Source: JACVRW01 sp963765135
GTDB taxonomy: Bacteria > Actinomycetota > Thermoleophilia > Solirubrobacterales > Thermoleophilaceae
Reading direction: 5' to 3'
Assembly (NCBI GenBank): GCA_963765135.1
Contig: CAVXUX010000001.1
Coordinates: forward strand, 310,001-374,000
DNA length: 64,000 bases
A model generated the notes under the pieces. That model was not told where the DNA came from. It made no database searches and was given only the letters and a program-made list of their open reading frames with translations. Every line of letters starts with the position of its first letter. Position 1 is the first letter of the stretch. Position numbers and translations under genes: made by a program. This document shows positions 20,330-29,244 of this stretch, piece after piece.

Positions 20330-21890
20330 CCGGACCGTACGCGGCGAACATCGCCACCAGCACGAACGGCACGAACCACACCACGTACAGGTAGAACCAG
20401 TGCGTGACCGGCAGCTGGAACGCGATCAGCACCGCGGCCCCGAGCGCGGCCACCTGCCGTTCGCTCGGCCGGCGCGGCACGAACGCGACCAGTAGTGCCA
20501 GGCCGATCGCCACGGCCTTGAGCACGGTCTGCAGCCACTCGAGCGACGGCTCCTGGCCCCAGATGCTGAACGGCGATCCGCGCGCGGCCTGGTAGCCGAG
20601 CGTGCGGTCGTAGAGCTCGCGCGGCCCGCCGTCGGGGATGAACGGAACCACGGTGACCGCCAGCGTCACGGCGAGCGCGATCCCGAACACGAGCGGGCGC
20701 CTCCGCGCGAACAGCGGCGCCAGCGCGAGCGGGGCGAACTTCGACGCCGCGCCCAGCCCGACGATCACGCCGGTGGCGCCGGCCGATCTCCGCGCGAAGG
20801 CGAGCAGGGCGAGCGCGCACACGAGCGCCACCAGCGTGTCGTTCGAGTTGGTCTCGAGCGAGAACGCCGTGTAGGGGTAGGCGGCCCACCCGTAGGCGAG
20901 CGCCACCCCCAGCGCCGTGCCGGCACGGCCCGGCCGCAGCGCCCGACCCAGCAGCAGCAGCACTCCGATCGTGAGCAGGTCGAACGCGATCGCCGCCCCG
21001 TGGGCGGCCGGCAGGTCGTCCCAGCGACCGCTCCAGCGCATCGCCTGCTCGAAGGGGACGTAAAGCAGGTAGTTCACCGGCCCGTAGGTGTCGCCCTTCG
21101 GCACGTCCTTGGAGAAGCCGTCGCCATAGAGCTCGTCGCCGTCGACGATCCGGTCGGCGCCGATCACCCCGGCGTAGCCGACGTCGATCACGTTGGAGTC
21201 GACGACGTTCAGCGCCACCCGGAACCCGACGAGAAGCACGAGCGCCACTGCCAGCGCGGCGATCGGCACGTACGGGACCAGCGGCCCGGCGCGCTCGCGC
21301 GGCCGCAGACCCGCGAACAGCATGCGCGCCAGCAGGTAGAGCAGCACGGGATAGACGAGCGGCACCGACACGCCGATCTCCCCGCGGTTGAAGAACACGT
21401 GCGAGGCGCCGAAGGCGAGCAGCACGAGCAGGTCGAGGTGGAGCAACCGCAAGGGGCGGCGGAAGTCGACGAACGGCAGGAGGAACAGCACGCACAGCGT
21501 GATCCACACGTACGGCGCGTTCAGCTTGCGCCCGAAGGCGCCGGGGTAGCCGCGCGCCATCCGCCAAGCGACCTGGTTCCCGCTCCACTGCTCGAGGATC
21601 GCCCCCGAGCGGTCGTCCACCTGCACCTGGACGACCTCCTTGCCGGCGCGGAAATAGCTGACCTGCCAGCGCCCGGCGCCGCGCGTGTAAGCGGTTGGGT
21701 CGAGGCGCCCGTCGCGCCGCGCCGCGCGCACCTTGTCGGCCCGGTTGGCGATCCGCTCGACCTGCTGCGCACTGCGCTCGTAGAAGCGCGGCGGCTCGGT
21801 CTGGGACGGCGGAAGCTTCGGGTCCTCGGCCGCGGCGGCGGCCGGGATCAACAGCAGGAACGCGACGAATACGACGACCGCTCGGGTCAG
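20211..21890 (-). CDS. Polytopic GT-C-like membrane protein with N-terminal PepSY-like domain
   Basis: About 559 residues. A signal-like start (TRAVVVFVAFLLLIPAAAAA) is followed by an extracytoplasmic region with VVQVQVDDRSGAILEQWSG, resembling a PepSY strand-turn. Then come roughly ten membrane helices with the external segment DSNVIDVGYAGVIGADRI and LETNSNDTLVAL, as in GT-C/DUF2029 glycosyltransferases. The start is best read as CTG 21890: it overlaps the gtrA stop as CTGA, lies behind GAGGT and gives a complete signal peptide. No ATG/GTG/TTG does this. The C-terminal 39 codons overlap the convergent ymdB gene by 119 bp. Confidence 0.72.
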   Translation of the reverse strand: MTRAVVVFVAFLLLIPAAAAAEDPKLPPSQTEPPRFYERSAQQVERIANRADKVRAARRDGRLDPTAYTRGAGRWQVSYFRAGKEVVQVQVDDRSGAILEQWSGNQVAWRMARGYPGAFGRKLNAPYVWITLCVLFLLPFVDFRRPLRLLHLDLLVLLAFGASHVFFNRGEIGVSVPLVYPVLLYLLARMLFAGLRPRERAGPLVPYVPIAALAVALVLLVGFRVALNVVDSNVIDVGYAGVIGADRIVDGDELYGDGFSKDVPKGDTYGPVNYLLYVPFEQAMRWSGRWDDLPAAHGAAIAFDLLTIGVLLLLGRALRPGRAGTALGVALAYGWAAYPYTAFSLETNSNDTLVALVCALALLAFARRSAGATGVIVGLGAASKFAPLALAPLFARRRPLVFGIALAVTLAVTVVPFIPDGGPRELYDRTLGYQAARGSPFSIWGQEPSLEWLQTVLKAVAIGLALLVAFVPRRPSERQVAALGAAVLIAFQLPVTHWFYLYVVWFVPFVLVAMFAAYGPATRPAPAAGESTWRAHPSRLPRAPRSATGPQSPSRSAPA

Positions 21891-22360
21891 TCGCGCGAGA
21901 CCTCGATGGCGAAGCTCCACATCTTGTTCCCGATGAAGTTCAGCGGGGTGGCCGCGACGATCGCAATCGCCTGGGCCGGCAGCTCCGCGACGCCCACGAC
22001 GCTCACCAGCAGCTCGAGCACGGCCAGGCCGAACAGGAAGGCGACGACACTGACGGCGAAGAAGCGCGGGGCCTGCGTCTCGGCCCGACCGGCGCCGGCG
22101 CGGAAGGTCCAGTGCCGGTTCCACCAGAAGTTGTTGGTGACCCCCACGACGAACGCCGCTGTGGCCGCGATCAGGTGGTGAGCGTTCAGCACCTCGAACA
22201 CGAACGCGAACACGCACAGGTTGACCACGTAGCCCGAGCCGCCGACGATGCAGAACTTCGCCAGCTGCCGCCAGTTCTTCGACTTTCGGAGGCCGGCGCG
22301 TACGCGCACGTGAACCGGGTGCGGTCCGGGCGTGACGACGAGGTCGAGCTCCTCGGTCAT
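21887..22360 (-). CDS. GtrA-family membrane protein
   Basis: A 157-residue protein with four membrane helices and GtrA signatures: KFCIVGGSGYVVNLCVF in helix 1, VVGVTNNFWWNRHWTF between helices 2 and 3, and the terminal PLNFIGNKMWSF. GtrA proteins are thought to flip polyprenyl-phosphate sugars or otherwise assist envelope glycosylation. The ATG at 22360 overlaps the upstream phosphodiesterase stop (ATGA). Coupling to the GT-C-like protein suggests a cell-envelope sugar modification. Confidence 0.9.
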   Translation of the reverse strand: MTEELDLVVTPGPHPVHVRVRAGLRKSKNWRQLAKFCIVGGSGYVVNLCVFAFVFEVLNAHHLIAATAAFVVGVTNNFWWNRHWTFRAGAGRAETQAPRFFAVSVVAFLFGLAVLELLVSVVGVAELPAQAIAIVAATPLNFIGNKMWSFAIEVSRD

Positions 22361-23803
22361 CGCGACAACGGTACACCGAAGTGCTGGAGCACAAGCCCGG
22401 TCACGTCGGTCAGCGCCCACTCCGCTTGGTCGGGCGCGTCGACGCCGCAGAGCAGCAGCACTCCCTCGGAGTCGTCGCGGTGCAGCGAGCCGTGGCTGCC
22501 GCCTCCGACGTGGTCGGCGCCACCCCAGTCGACGAACTCGTAGCCGAGCTCCGCGGAGGCCAGCACGTCGCCCGAGTGCGGACACTCGAGCGCGGACCAG
22601 AGCCGGTTGAGGCCGTCCGGATAGGTGGGCCCGTCCAGGTCGAGCGCTGGCCGGCTCGCCCTCGACGCGCCAGCTCCGGCCGCGCCGGTCGCGGCGATCC
22701 CCACCGGGAGCGAAGCGCAGCTCGCCGCGCCGGCTGTATACGACCGCCTCGCCGTTCACGCGGGTGGCGACGAGGTCCACGCCCTCCATACCGCGCAGCG
22801 TCGCAACCGCGCCCGCGACCAGGTCCTCGCGGCGGCTCTCGTCGAGCGCGTACACCATGGCCGAGCGCGCGGCCGGCGACACGGCCAGCTCGGCCTCGGT
22901 CGGCGCGGGGTCGGCCGGCGCCAGCACCCGCGCTTCGGCGAAGGCGTCGGACAGGTTCAGGCGCGCCTCGACGGTCGTCTGCGAGTGATCCGACATGACG
23001 ATCACCGAGTGCCGCTCGAGGAAGGCCTCCACCCCGCCGGCTACGTGGACGATGCGCTCGAGCGCGCGGTCGGCCTCGGCGATCGAGCGAACCTGCCCGT
23101 CGGGCCCGGCCTTGTGCGAGTGGGTGTCGTTGTCGGGCAGCGAGAACAGCAGGAAGTCGAACAGGTCGTGCTCGACCAGATAGGCGCCGACGCAGCCGGT
23201 GTGCTGGTCGCGCTGCCCGGGCATCCCGAGCGCCGACGTGCAGCCGGTGTTGCGCGAGTCGAACAGGTCCGCGTAGAAGAGCTCGCCGGCGCCGTAGACC
23301 GAGTGGCGGAACTGGGCGGCCTCGGCGATGCGGCGGTAGACGCTGGCGCCCGACGGGTCGTGCCGGGTGCGGCCGCGGTAGATCAGCCAGGTGGTGCAGG
23401 CGGTCCGCAGGCCGGCGTCGTCGAGGTGCTCGAAGACCGTCTTGTGCGCACGCGTGAGGTGCGCCATGTTCATGTTGTAGACCGTGTCGTAGAGCGAGCG
23501 CACCACCCCGAAGGCGCGAGTGGCGGGGAACGACGAGCCGTACTCGACGTAGCGCTCCTCGCCGCGGTGGTACCAGTTCATCGACGGGATGTGGTGCTCC
23601 CGCGGTCCGCAACCCGTTGCGATCGCGGCGCTCGCGACTGGCGTGACTGAGGGGAAGGTCGACAGGCAGTCGCGGATGTACGTGCCGCGATCGCGCAGCG
23701 CCGCGAGGATCGGCGCGCGGCCCTCCTCGATCGCCAGGTCGAGCATGTCCGGCTTGAGCGAGTCGATGACCGCGAGAACGAGCTTCTTGGGGCGATCGGG
23801 CAC
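22357..23803 (-). CDS. Alkaline-phosphatase-fold phosphodiesterase/pyrophosphatase, frame broken by one extra base
   Basis: Starts at GTG 23803 with LAVIDSLKPDMLD and LSTFPSVTPVASAAIATG, the nucleophile Thr/Ser loop of type I phosphodiesterase/nucleotide pyrophosphatases. Later metal ligands are in SLPDNDTHSHKAGP and VIVMSDHSQT. The C-terminal region, ending WGGADHVGGGSHGSLHRDD, is in another frame. Dropping the T at 22648 (an A on the coding strand) joins EGEPA to LDLDGPTY and gives about 481 residues. The enzyme would hydrolyse a phosphodiester or pyrophosphate bond. The substrate is unknown and could be a lipid-linked sugar given the GtrA/GT-C neighbours. Confidence 0.83.
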
Positions 23804-23808
23804 TTGGA

Positions 23809-24387
23809 CTAGCGCAGTACCCGGAGCCCGGCGTACTTCTCGCCCTCGCGCCGACGGCCCGCGAACAGCAGCACCACGAATCCGGCGATCGCGAGGATCG
23901 AGGCGGGCGGCAGGAAGATCGCGATCGCGGCCAGCAACAGCGCGGCGCCGTCGGCGTAGGCGGTGAGCAGCGCGGCGGGCCCGTCCTTGAGACGCGCGCG
24001 GGTGCGCTCGATCAGCCCACCGACGGCGCGCCAGCCGAGCGCGGCGCAGAGCGCGCCGCCGACCAGCCCAGGCCAGCTCTCGGTGCCGCCGTCGGCCAGG
24101 GCCCCGGCGAACAGCATCGCGCCGAGCACCACCCCCACCACCCCGCCGAACAGCTCTACAGAGCGACGGTTCGCCTCCGAACGTTCGGCCAGGTAGGCGA
24201 TCACGCCCACCGCCAGCACGGCCAGCAGGAACCAGCTCGACTCGAGGAAGCTCCAGTCGGTGCCTTCGAAGTCGATCCCGGTGTCGCCGCGGGCGAGCGC
24301 GCCGGCCAGCAGCGGCGGCAGGTAGGGCCGCACCCCCGTGGCACCGGACAGGCCCATGCCGGTCGTCGTGTCCATGAAGACGCTCAT
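23809..24387 (-). CDS. DUF4126-like membrane protein
   Basis: About 192 residues from ATG 24387 (ATG 24375 also possible). It has a glycine-rich opening (MGLSGATGVRPYLPPLLAG), four to five membrane helices and a conserved-looking WPGLVGGALCAALGWRAVGG, matching the layout of the DUF4126 family of small membrane proteins of unknown function. It is first in the leftward cluster to 20211 and divergent from the aminotransferase, with only 28 bp between starts. Confidence 0.65.
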   Translation of the reverse strand: MSVFMDTTTGMGLSGATGVRPYLPPLLAGALARGDTGIDFEGTDWSFLESSWFLLAVLAVGVIAYLAERSEANRRSVELFGGVVGVVLGAMLFAGALADGGTESWPGLVGGALCAALGWRAVGGLIERTRARLKDGPAALLTAYADGAALLLAAIAIFLPPASILAIAGFVVLLFAGRRREGEKYAGLRVLR

Positions 24388-24415
24388 GCCTGGCCGGTAG
24401 CCTACGCCAGGCTTC

Positions 24416-25741
24416 GTGAGCATCTCACGCGACCTCGAACGCTACGCGGGGCTCTTCGCCTCCCGCACCAAGGTCATGAAGTCATCGGCCATGCGAGACA
24501 TGATGGCCGTGACCGCGCGACCGGAGGTGATCTCCCTGGCCGGCGGCCTGCCGGACACGAGCACGTTCCCGCCGGAGACCTTCGCCGCCGTGGCCTCGCG
24601 CATCGCCGCGGAGTCGTGCGCCAAGGCGCTGCAGTACGGGCCGACCGACGGGCTCGACGAGACCAAGGACTGCATCGCCGAGGTGATGGCAGCCGAGGGG
24701 ATGCGGCTCGATCGCGAGGACACGATCGTCACGACCGGCGGGCAGCAGGTGATCGACCTGGTCGCCAAGACGCTGATCGACCCGGGCGACGTGGTGATCG
24801 CCGAGGGCCCGACCTACCCGGGCGCCGTGCCGGTGTTCCTCGCCTACCAGGCCGACGTGGTCCAAGTGGAGATGGACTCGGCGGGGATGCGGGTCGACCT
24901 GCTCGAGGAGACGCTCGCGCGGCTCGATCGCGAGGGCCGGCGGCCGAAGTTCATCTACACGGTCCCGACCTTCCAGAACCCCGCCGGCGTGACGATGTCG
25001 CTCAGCCGGCGGCGGCGGCTGGTCGAGATCGCGCACGAGCGCGAGCTGCTGGTGCTGGAGGACAACCCCTACGGGCTGCTGCGCTACGAGGGCGACGAAC
25101 TGCCGACGCTGTACGCGCTCGACCGCGGCGTGTTCGTGATGTACCTCGGCACGTTCTCGAAGATCCTGTCGCCGGGGATCCGGCTGGGCTGGGTCGCGGC
25201 GCCACCACCGGTGCTCGAGAAGATCAACCTCGGCAAGCAGGGCACGGACCTGTGCACCTCGACGCTGTCGCAGCTGATGGTCCAGGCCTACTTCGAGCGG
25301 GGCAACTGGCGCGACTACGTCGACTCGCTCACGGACATCTACCGCAAGCGGCGCGACACGATGTTGGACGCCCTGGCGGAGCACTTCCCGCCCCAGGCCG
25401 AGTGGACACGACCCGGCGGCGGGTTGTTCATCTGGGCGACCCTGCCCGAGTTCATCGACACGACCGACCTGCTCGCGCGGGCGCTACGCGAGAACGTCGC
25501 ATTCGTGCCGGGCGAGGGGGCGTTCCTCGACGGCCGCGGGCGCAACGCGATGCGGCTCAACTTCTCAGGCTCGGACGAGGAGTCGATCCGCGAGGGCATC
25601 CGGCGGATCGGCGAGGTCGTGACCGAGCAGGTCGAGCTGTACGGGACGCTCACCGGGAAACGCTCCGCTCCGGCCGCGCCGAGCGCGGAGGTCGTGCAGA
25701 TGCCGACGCCGGCGGAGCGGGCGCGGCGGGCAAATTCGTGA
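24416..25741 (+). CDS. Class I/II PLP aminotransferase (2-aminoadipate/aromatic type)
   Basis: A 441-residue fold-type I aminotransferase related to LysN and the catalytic half of MocR proteins. It has ISLAGGLPDTSTFPPE, the YGPTDGLDETKD region, VTTGGQQVIDLVAKTLIDPGD, the PLP-interacting DNPYGLLRYEG and the Schiff-base lysine in GTFSKILSPGIRLGW. There is no DNA-binding domain. The start GTG 24416 is divergent from the DUF4126 gene. It overlaps the ligase gene downstream (GTGA), so it might supply or consume alanine or glutamate for wall synthesis, but the true substrate is not evident. Confidence 0.85.
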   Translation: MSISRDLERYAGLFASRTKVMKSSAMRDMMAVTARPEVISLAGGLPDTSTFPPETFAAVASRIAAESCAKALQYGPTDGLDETKDCIAEVMAAEGMRLDREDTIVTTGGQQVIDLVAKTLIDPGDVVIAEGPTYPGAVPVFLAYQADVVQVEMDSAGMRVDLLEETLARLDREGRRPKFIYTVPTFQNPAGVTMSLSRRRRLVEIAHERELLVLEDNPYGLLRYEGDELPTLYALDRGVFVMYLGTFSKILSPGIRLGWVAAPPPVLEKINLGKQGTDLCTSTLSQLMVQAYFERGNWRDYVDSLTDIYRKRRDTMLDALAEHFPPQAEWTRPGGGLFIWATLPEFIDTTDLLARALRENVAFVPGEGAFLDGRGRNAMRLNFSGSDEESIREGIRRIGEVVTEQVELYGTLTGKRSAPAAPSAEVVQMPTPAERARRANS

Positions 25742-26679
25742 CCCGCGTCGCCGTCCTGAAGGGCGGCCGCTCGCTGGAGCGCCAGGTATCGCTGCGCTCC
25801 GGGGCTCGGGTCGAGGACGCGCTCGGCCGGCTCGGCCACGAGGTCGTGCCGATCGACGTCGGGCTCGACCTGATCAGCCAGCTGCGCGACGCCGCCCCCG
25901 AGGTCGCCTTCATCGCGATGCACGGGCGCGACGGCGAGGACGGCACCGTGCAGGAGCTGCTCGAGATCCTCGACATCCCGTACACGGGGTCGGGGGTGCT
26001 CGCTTGCGTGCGCTCGATGGACAAGGTGCTCGCGAAGCACCTGATGATCGAGACCGGCATCCCGACGCCTGAGTTCTTCGCGTTCAACGAGACGGCGTTC
26101 CGGGAGCTCGGCGCGGCCGAGGCGCTCGGGGCGATCGAGGAGCGACTGGAGTTCCCGATCGTCGTGAAGCCGTCGTCGCAGGGGTCGGCGCTCGGGATCA
26201 AGTTCGCCCGCTCGGCGGCGGACGTGCCGGCGGCGCTGGTGGCCGCGTTCTCCTACGACTCGAAGGTGCTGCTCGAGCGTCATGTGGACGGGCGCGACCT
26301 GGCGGTGTCGATCCTGGACGGCAAGCCGCTGCCGGTGGTCGAGGCGGTGCCGGAGGGCGACGAGTTCTACGACTTCCAGGCGCGCTACGAGATCGGGCGC
26401 ACGAGCTTCATCTGCCCGGCGGAGCTGCCGGACGGCGCGACCGAGCAAGCCCAGGAGCTGGCGCTGCGCGCCTACCGCATGCTGGGATGCCACGCGTTCG
26501 CGCGCGTGGACCTGATGCTGGACGGGGCGGGAGAGCTGACCGTGCTGGAAGCGAATCCGATTCCCGGGCTGACCGAAACGAGCCTGCTGCCGCAGGCCGC
26601 GGAGGCAGCCGGGATCGACTTCGACCAGCTGGTGGGGCGGATCCTGGAGCTGGCGGAGGCTCGAGCCCCCACTCCCTAG
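25738..26679 (+). CDS. ddl: D-alanine-D-alanine ligase (first copy)
   Basis: A 313-residue ATP-grasp ligase. The N-terminus RVAVLKGGRSLERQVSLRSG and FIAMHGRDGEDGTVQELLE are Ddl signatures. The ATP-binding loop is VVKPSSQGSALG, and the metal ligands lie in ARVDLMLD and LEANPIPGLTETSLLP. It makes D-Ala-D-Ala for peptidoglycan. The start GTG 25738 overlaps the aminotransferase stop. A second ligase is at 55651. In this copy LEANPIPG replaces the more usual NExNTxPG form of the second copy, so the two may differ in substrate or regulation. Confidence 0.88.
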   Translation: MTRVAVLKGGRSLERQVSLRSGARVEDALGRLGHEVVPIDVGLDLISQLRDAAPEVAFIAMHGRDGEDGTVQELLEILDIPYTGSGVLACVRSMDKVLAKHLMIETGIPTPEFFAFNETAFRELGAAEALGAIEERLEFPIVVKPSSQGSALGIKFARSAADVPAALVAAFSYDSKVLLERHVDGRDLAVSILDGKPLPVVEAVPEGDEFYDFQARYEIGRTSFICPAELPDGATEQAQELALRAYRMLGCHAFARVDLMLDGAGELTVLEANPIPGLTETSLLPQAAEAAGIDFDQLVGRILELAEARAPTP

Positions 26680-26695
26680 GCCGGGGCCCCGCCGA

Positions 26696-26741
26696 CTGGC
26701 CGACGCTCCACGGGGGGCTGGGGGCGCGAGCCCCCAGATGG
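26696..26741 (+). repeat. 46-bp dispersed repeat with terminator-like hairpin, copy 1
   Basis: Sequence CTGGCCGACGCTCCACGG followed by a GGGGC run and a perfect hairpin, CTGGGGGC-GCGA-GCCCCCAG (26718-26737), then ATGG. A copy differing at only three or so positions lies inverted at 56601-56646. Both sit between a D-Ala-D-Ala ligase stop and the stop of a convergent gene. A strong hairpin without a T-tract at a convergent junction would fit a REP-like bidirectional terminator. Confidence 0.85.
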
Positions 26742-26742
26742 A

Positions 26743-27249
26743 TTACTGCTCTTCTTCCTCTTCCTCGCCGGCGGCGAAGTCCTCGGGCGTGACGTTGTCG
26801 AGGAAGTCCTTGAACTTCTCGACGACCTCCTCCGTGTCCTCGACCTCGTGCTCGAACTCGATCGCGGACTCGGAGATCACGTCCTCGGCGGCGAAGATCG
26901 GTGCGCCGGTGCGGACCGCCAGCGCGAGCGCGTCGGAGGGGCGCGAGTCGATCGGGATCTCGCGCCCGTTGAGCTGGAGGGTGACCTCGGCGTAGAACGT
27001 GTTCTCGCGCAGCTCGGTCACGGCCACGCGGGTGCAGGAGACGTCGAGCTCGGACAGCATCTCGCTGATCAGGTCGTGCGTCATCGGCCGCGGCGTGTTG
27101 GCGCCCTGGAGCTTCATCAGGATCGCCGCCGCCTCCGGATGGCCGATCCAGATCGGGAGGAACTTGTTGCCGTCGCGGGTCTTCAGAAGCACGATCGGCT
27201 GCTTGCCGACCATGTCGAAGCTCACGCCGTAGATCACCATCTCCTGCAT
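26743..27249 (-). CDS. BFN-domain protein (DUF151, bifunctional nuclease family)
   Basis: A 168-residue protein. It has VIYGVSFDMVGKQPIVLLKT, FLPIWIGHPEAAAILMKLQG, RPMTHDLISEML and the family core IDSRPSDALALAVRTGAPIFA, diagnostic of the BFN/DUF151 fold described as having RNase and DNase activity in plants and found widely in Actinobacteria. A very acidic tail (GEEEEEEQ) ends it. The start is ATG 27249. Its cellular role in bacteria is not established. Confidence 0.92.
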   Translation of the reverse strand: MQEMVIYGVSFDMVGKQPIVLLKTRDGNKFLPIWIGHPEAAAILMKLQGANTPRPMTHDLISEMLSELDVSCTRVAVTELRENTFYAEVTLQLNGREIPIDSRPSDALALAVRTGAPIFAAEDVISESAIEFEHEVEDTEEVVEKFKDFLDNVTPEDFAAGEEEEEEQ

Positions 27250-27297
27250 GGACTGCTCGACAGTCTAGAGCCGTTGGGAAAGCGGTCACTACAACAG

Positions 27298-27323
27298 CGG
27301 AGGGTCCCCGCGGGGACCCTCCG
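27298..27323. terminator. Perfect 26-bp palindrome downstream of tRNA-Ile
   Basis: CGGAGGGTCCCCG followed immediately by its exact complement gives a 12-13 bp GC-rich stem. It lies 14 bp past the 3' end of the leftward tRNA-Ile gene and before the BFN gene. It has no T-tract, as often in high-GC Actinobacteria. The likely role is termination or 3'-end protection of the tRNA transcript. Confidence 0.6.
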
Positions 27324-27337
27324 GCACTCGCCTGTTG

Positions 27338-27411
27338 TGGGCGATCCTGGACTCGAACCAGGGACCTCGTCCTTATCAGAGACGCGCTCTAACCGGCTGA
27401 GCTAATCGCCC
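27338..27411 (-). tRNA. tRNA-Ile (anticodon GAT)
   Basis: A complete cloverleaf on the minus strand. The acceptor stem GGGCGAT pairs 27411-27405 with ATCGCCC at 27345-27339, the D arm is TAGCTCAGCCGGTTAGAGC, the anticodon loop CTGATAA carries GAT at 27377-27375, and the T arm contains GGTTCGAGTCC. Discriminator A, CCA not encoded. Its first nucleotide is also the last base of the parB stop codon. Confidence 0.95.
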
Positions 27412-28343
27412 TAGTCGCCGGCCGTGTCGGCCGTGCGAACGCCGATTGTAGCGGCGGCCCGCCGCTCCCTGACGACGCGCCGGACCCCCGCCGCGAGCAT
27501 CGAGCGAGCCAGCTCGACGGCCTCGGCCGGGTGGTCGAATTCGATCTCGACGACGCAGCTGTCGCCGCGCGCGCGGGCCTTGACGTCGCGGCCCAGCGCG
27601 GCGGCCAGCGTGTCCTCGGCCGCGGCCAGGGCCTCCGCCAGGTCGGGGTGGATGACCCTGGGCTTGGCCGGCTTGGGCTGCGGGTGCTCGGCCTCGCGCG
27701 CTCGCCGTTCGGTCTCGCGCACGGACCAGGCGCCGTCGCGGGCGGAGCGAGCCAGGCGGCGGCGGGCGGCGTGGTCCTTGCACAGCAGAATGGCCCGCCC
27801 ATGGCCCTCGGTGAGGTGCCCGCCCTCGATCAGCTCGAGTGCCTCCTCGGGCAGGTCGAGCAGGCGAATCAGGTTCGAGATCGCGACCCGGCTGCGCCCG
27901 ACCCTGCGCCCGACCTCTTCCTTGGTGAGGCCGAGGTCGTCGACGAGCATCGCGCACGCGCGCGCCTCCTCGACGGCATTGAGGTTCTGGCGCGCCATGT
28001 TCTCGGCCAGGGCGATGTCGAGGCGCTCCCAGTCGTCCGCCTGGCGCAGCATGGCGGGGATCAGCTCGAGCTCGGCGATACGGGCGGCGCGCAGGCGGCG
28101 CTCGCCGGCGACCAGCTCGTAGCGGCCGCCTGCCAGGGGCCGCACGACGATCGGCTGGAGGACCCCGCGGACGCGGATCGAGTCGGCCAGCTCGGCCATC
28201 TTGGTCTCGTCGAACGTGCTGCGCGGCTGGCGCGGGTTGGGGTCGATCAGGTCGACGGGGATCTCGCGCAGTCCGTCCTCGTCGCCGGGGCGGGGCAGGA
28301 TGGCGGCGAGGCCTCGGCCCATCCCGCGGCGGTCATCGGACAT
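27411..28343 (-). CDS. parB: Chromosome-partitioning protein ParB
   Basis: A 310-residue protein. It has the N-terminal ParA-interacting start (RRGMGRGLAAILP), the CTP-binding/arginine patch LVAGERRLRAARIAEL and the helix-turn-helix LTKEEVGRRVGRSRVAISNLIRLL that reads parS. The start ATG 28343 has AGGAG eight bases upstream. An in-frame ATG at 28376 would add 11 residues without support. It ends exactly at the tRNA-Ile 5' nucleotide. It loads on parS near the origin and spreads by CTP-dependent sliding. Confidence 0.95.
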   Translation of the reverse strand: MSDDRRGMGRGLAAILPRPGDEDGLREIPVDLIDPNPRQPRSTFDETKMAELADSIRVRGVLQPIVVRPLAGGRYELVAGERRLRAARIAELELIPAMLRQADDWERLDIALAENMARQNLNAVEEARACAMLVDDLGLTKEEVGRRVGRSRVAISNLIRLLDLPEEALELIEGGHLTEGHGRAILLCKDHAARRRLARSARDGAWSVRETERRAREAEHPQPKPAKPRVIHPDLAEALAAAEDTLAAALGRDVKARARGDSCVVEIEFDHPAEAVELARSMLAAGVRRVVRERRAAATIGVRTADTAGD

Positions 28344-28393
28344 CTGTTGAGCTCCTATGACCTCTTCCGTTTGCATTGGATCGGCTTATCACT

Positions 28394-29155
28394 TCAACCA
28401 CGAGCAGCGACTTCCTTTGCGAGCTTGAGGTACGCAGCGGATCCGGCACTGTGGGGTGCGTGCTGGAGGACCGGGACGCCGAAGCTCGGCGCCTCCCCGA
28501 GGCGGACGTTGCGGGGCACGACCGTGTCGAAGACGAGCTCCGGGAAGTGCTCGCGCACCTCGCGCTCGACGTCCCGCGCGAGGCGAGTGCGGCCGTCGTG
28601 CATCGTGAGGATCATGCCGGCGATCGTCAGCCGCGGGTTGAGCTCGCGCTGGATCAGCGAGAGCGTGTCGAGCAGCTGAGCGAGGCCCTCGAGGGCGAAG
28701 TACTCGGTCTGCACCGGGACGATCACCTTGTCGGCCGCGACCAGGGCATTGACGGTCAGCGGCCCGAGCGAGGGCGGGCAGTCGAGCAGCGTGAAGAGGT
28801 AGCGCTCCTTGACCGGCCCGAGCCGGCCGCGCAGGATGTCCTCCGAGCCGGCGATCCTCGGCAGCTCGACCGTCGCGCCCGCGAGCTCGGGCGTGGACGG
28901 GACGATGTGCAGGTGCTCGATGCCGGTCGGGATCGCGGCGGTGGCAAGCGTGAACTGGTCGCCGGAGAGGCACTCGTAGACGTTCGGGCTGACGTCCTTC
29001 GGCATCCCAAGTGCAACCGTAGCGTTGCACTGCGGGTCGAGATCGACCAGCAGGGTCGGATAGCCGGCGCCCGCAATCGAGGCCCCGAGGTTGACGGCGG
29101 TGGTCGTCTTGCCAACCCCGCCCTTCTGGTTCGCGACTGCGAGAACGCTGCCCAT
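28394..29155 (-). CDS. parA: Chromosome-partitioning ATPase ParA
   Basis: A 253-residue Walker-type ATPase. It has VANQKGGVGKTTTAVNLGAS with the deviant Walker A lysine, LLVDLDPQCNAT and LLDCPPSLGPLTVNAL as Walker A' and B. As in chromosomal ParA/Soj it has no N-terminal DNA-binding domain. The order rsmG-parA-parB next to the dnaA region is the ancestral one. The start is ATG 29155. Upstream lies a 257-bp spacer holding the 140-bp palindromic element. Confidence 0.95.
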   Translation of the reverse strand: MGSVLAVANQKGGVGKTTTAVNLGASIAGAGYPTLLVDLDPQCNATVALGMPKDVSPNVYECLSGDQFTLATAAIPTGIEHLHIVPSTPELAGATVELPRIAGSEDILRGRLGPVKERYLFTLLDCPPSLGPLTVNALVAADKVIVPVQTEYFALEGLAQLLDTLSLIQRELNPRLTIAGMILTMHDGRTRLARDVEREVREHFPELVFDTVVPRNVRLGEAPSFGVPVLQHAPHSAGSAAYLKLAKEVAARG

Positions 29156-29244
29156 GACGCGCTTGAAGCTACGGTTCGGGCCGGTCGGAATGAGGGCCGT
29201 TGTGCGTTCAGTCCCGAACGGCGGTGTCGGGACCGGCGGGTGTG

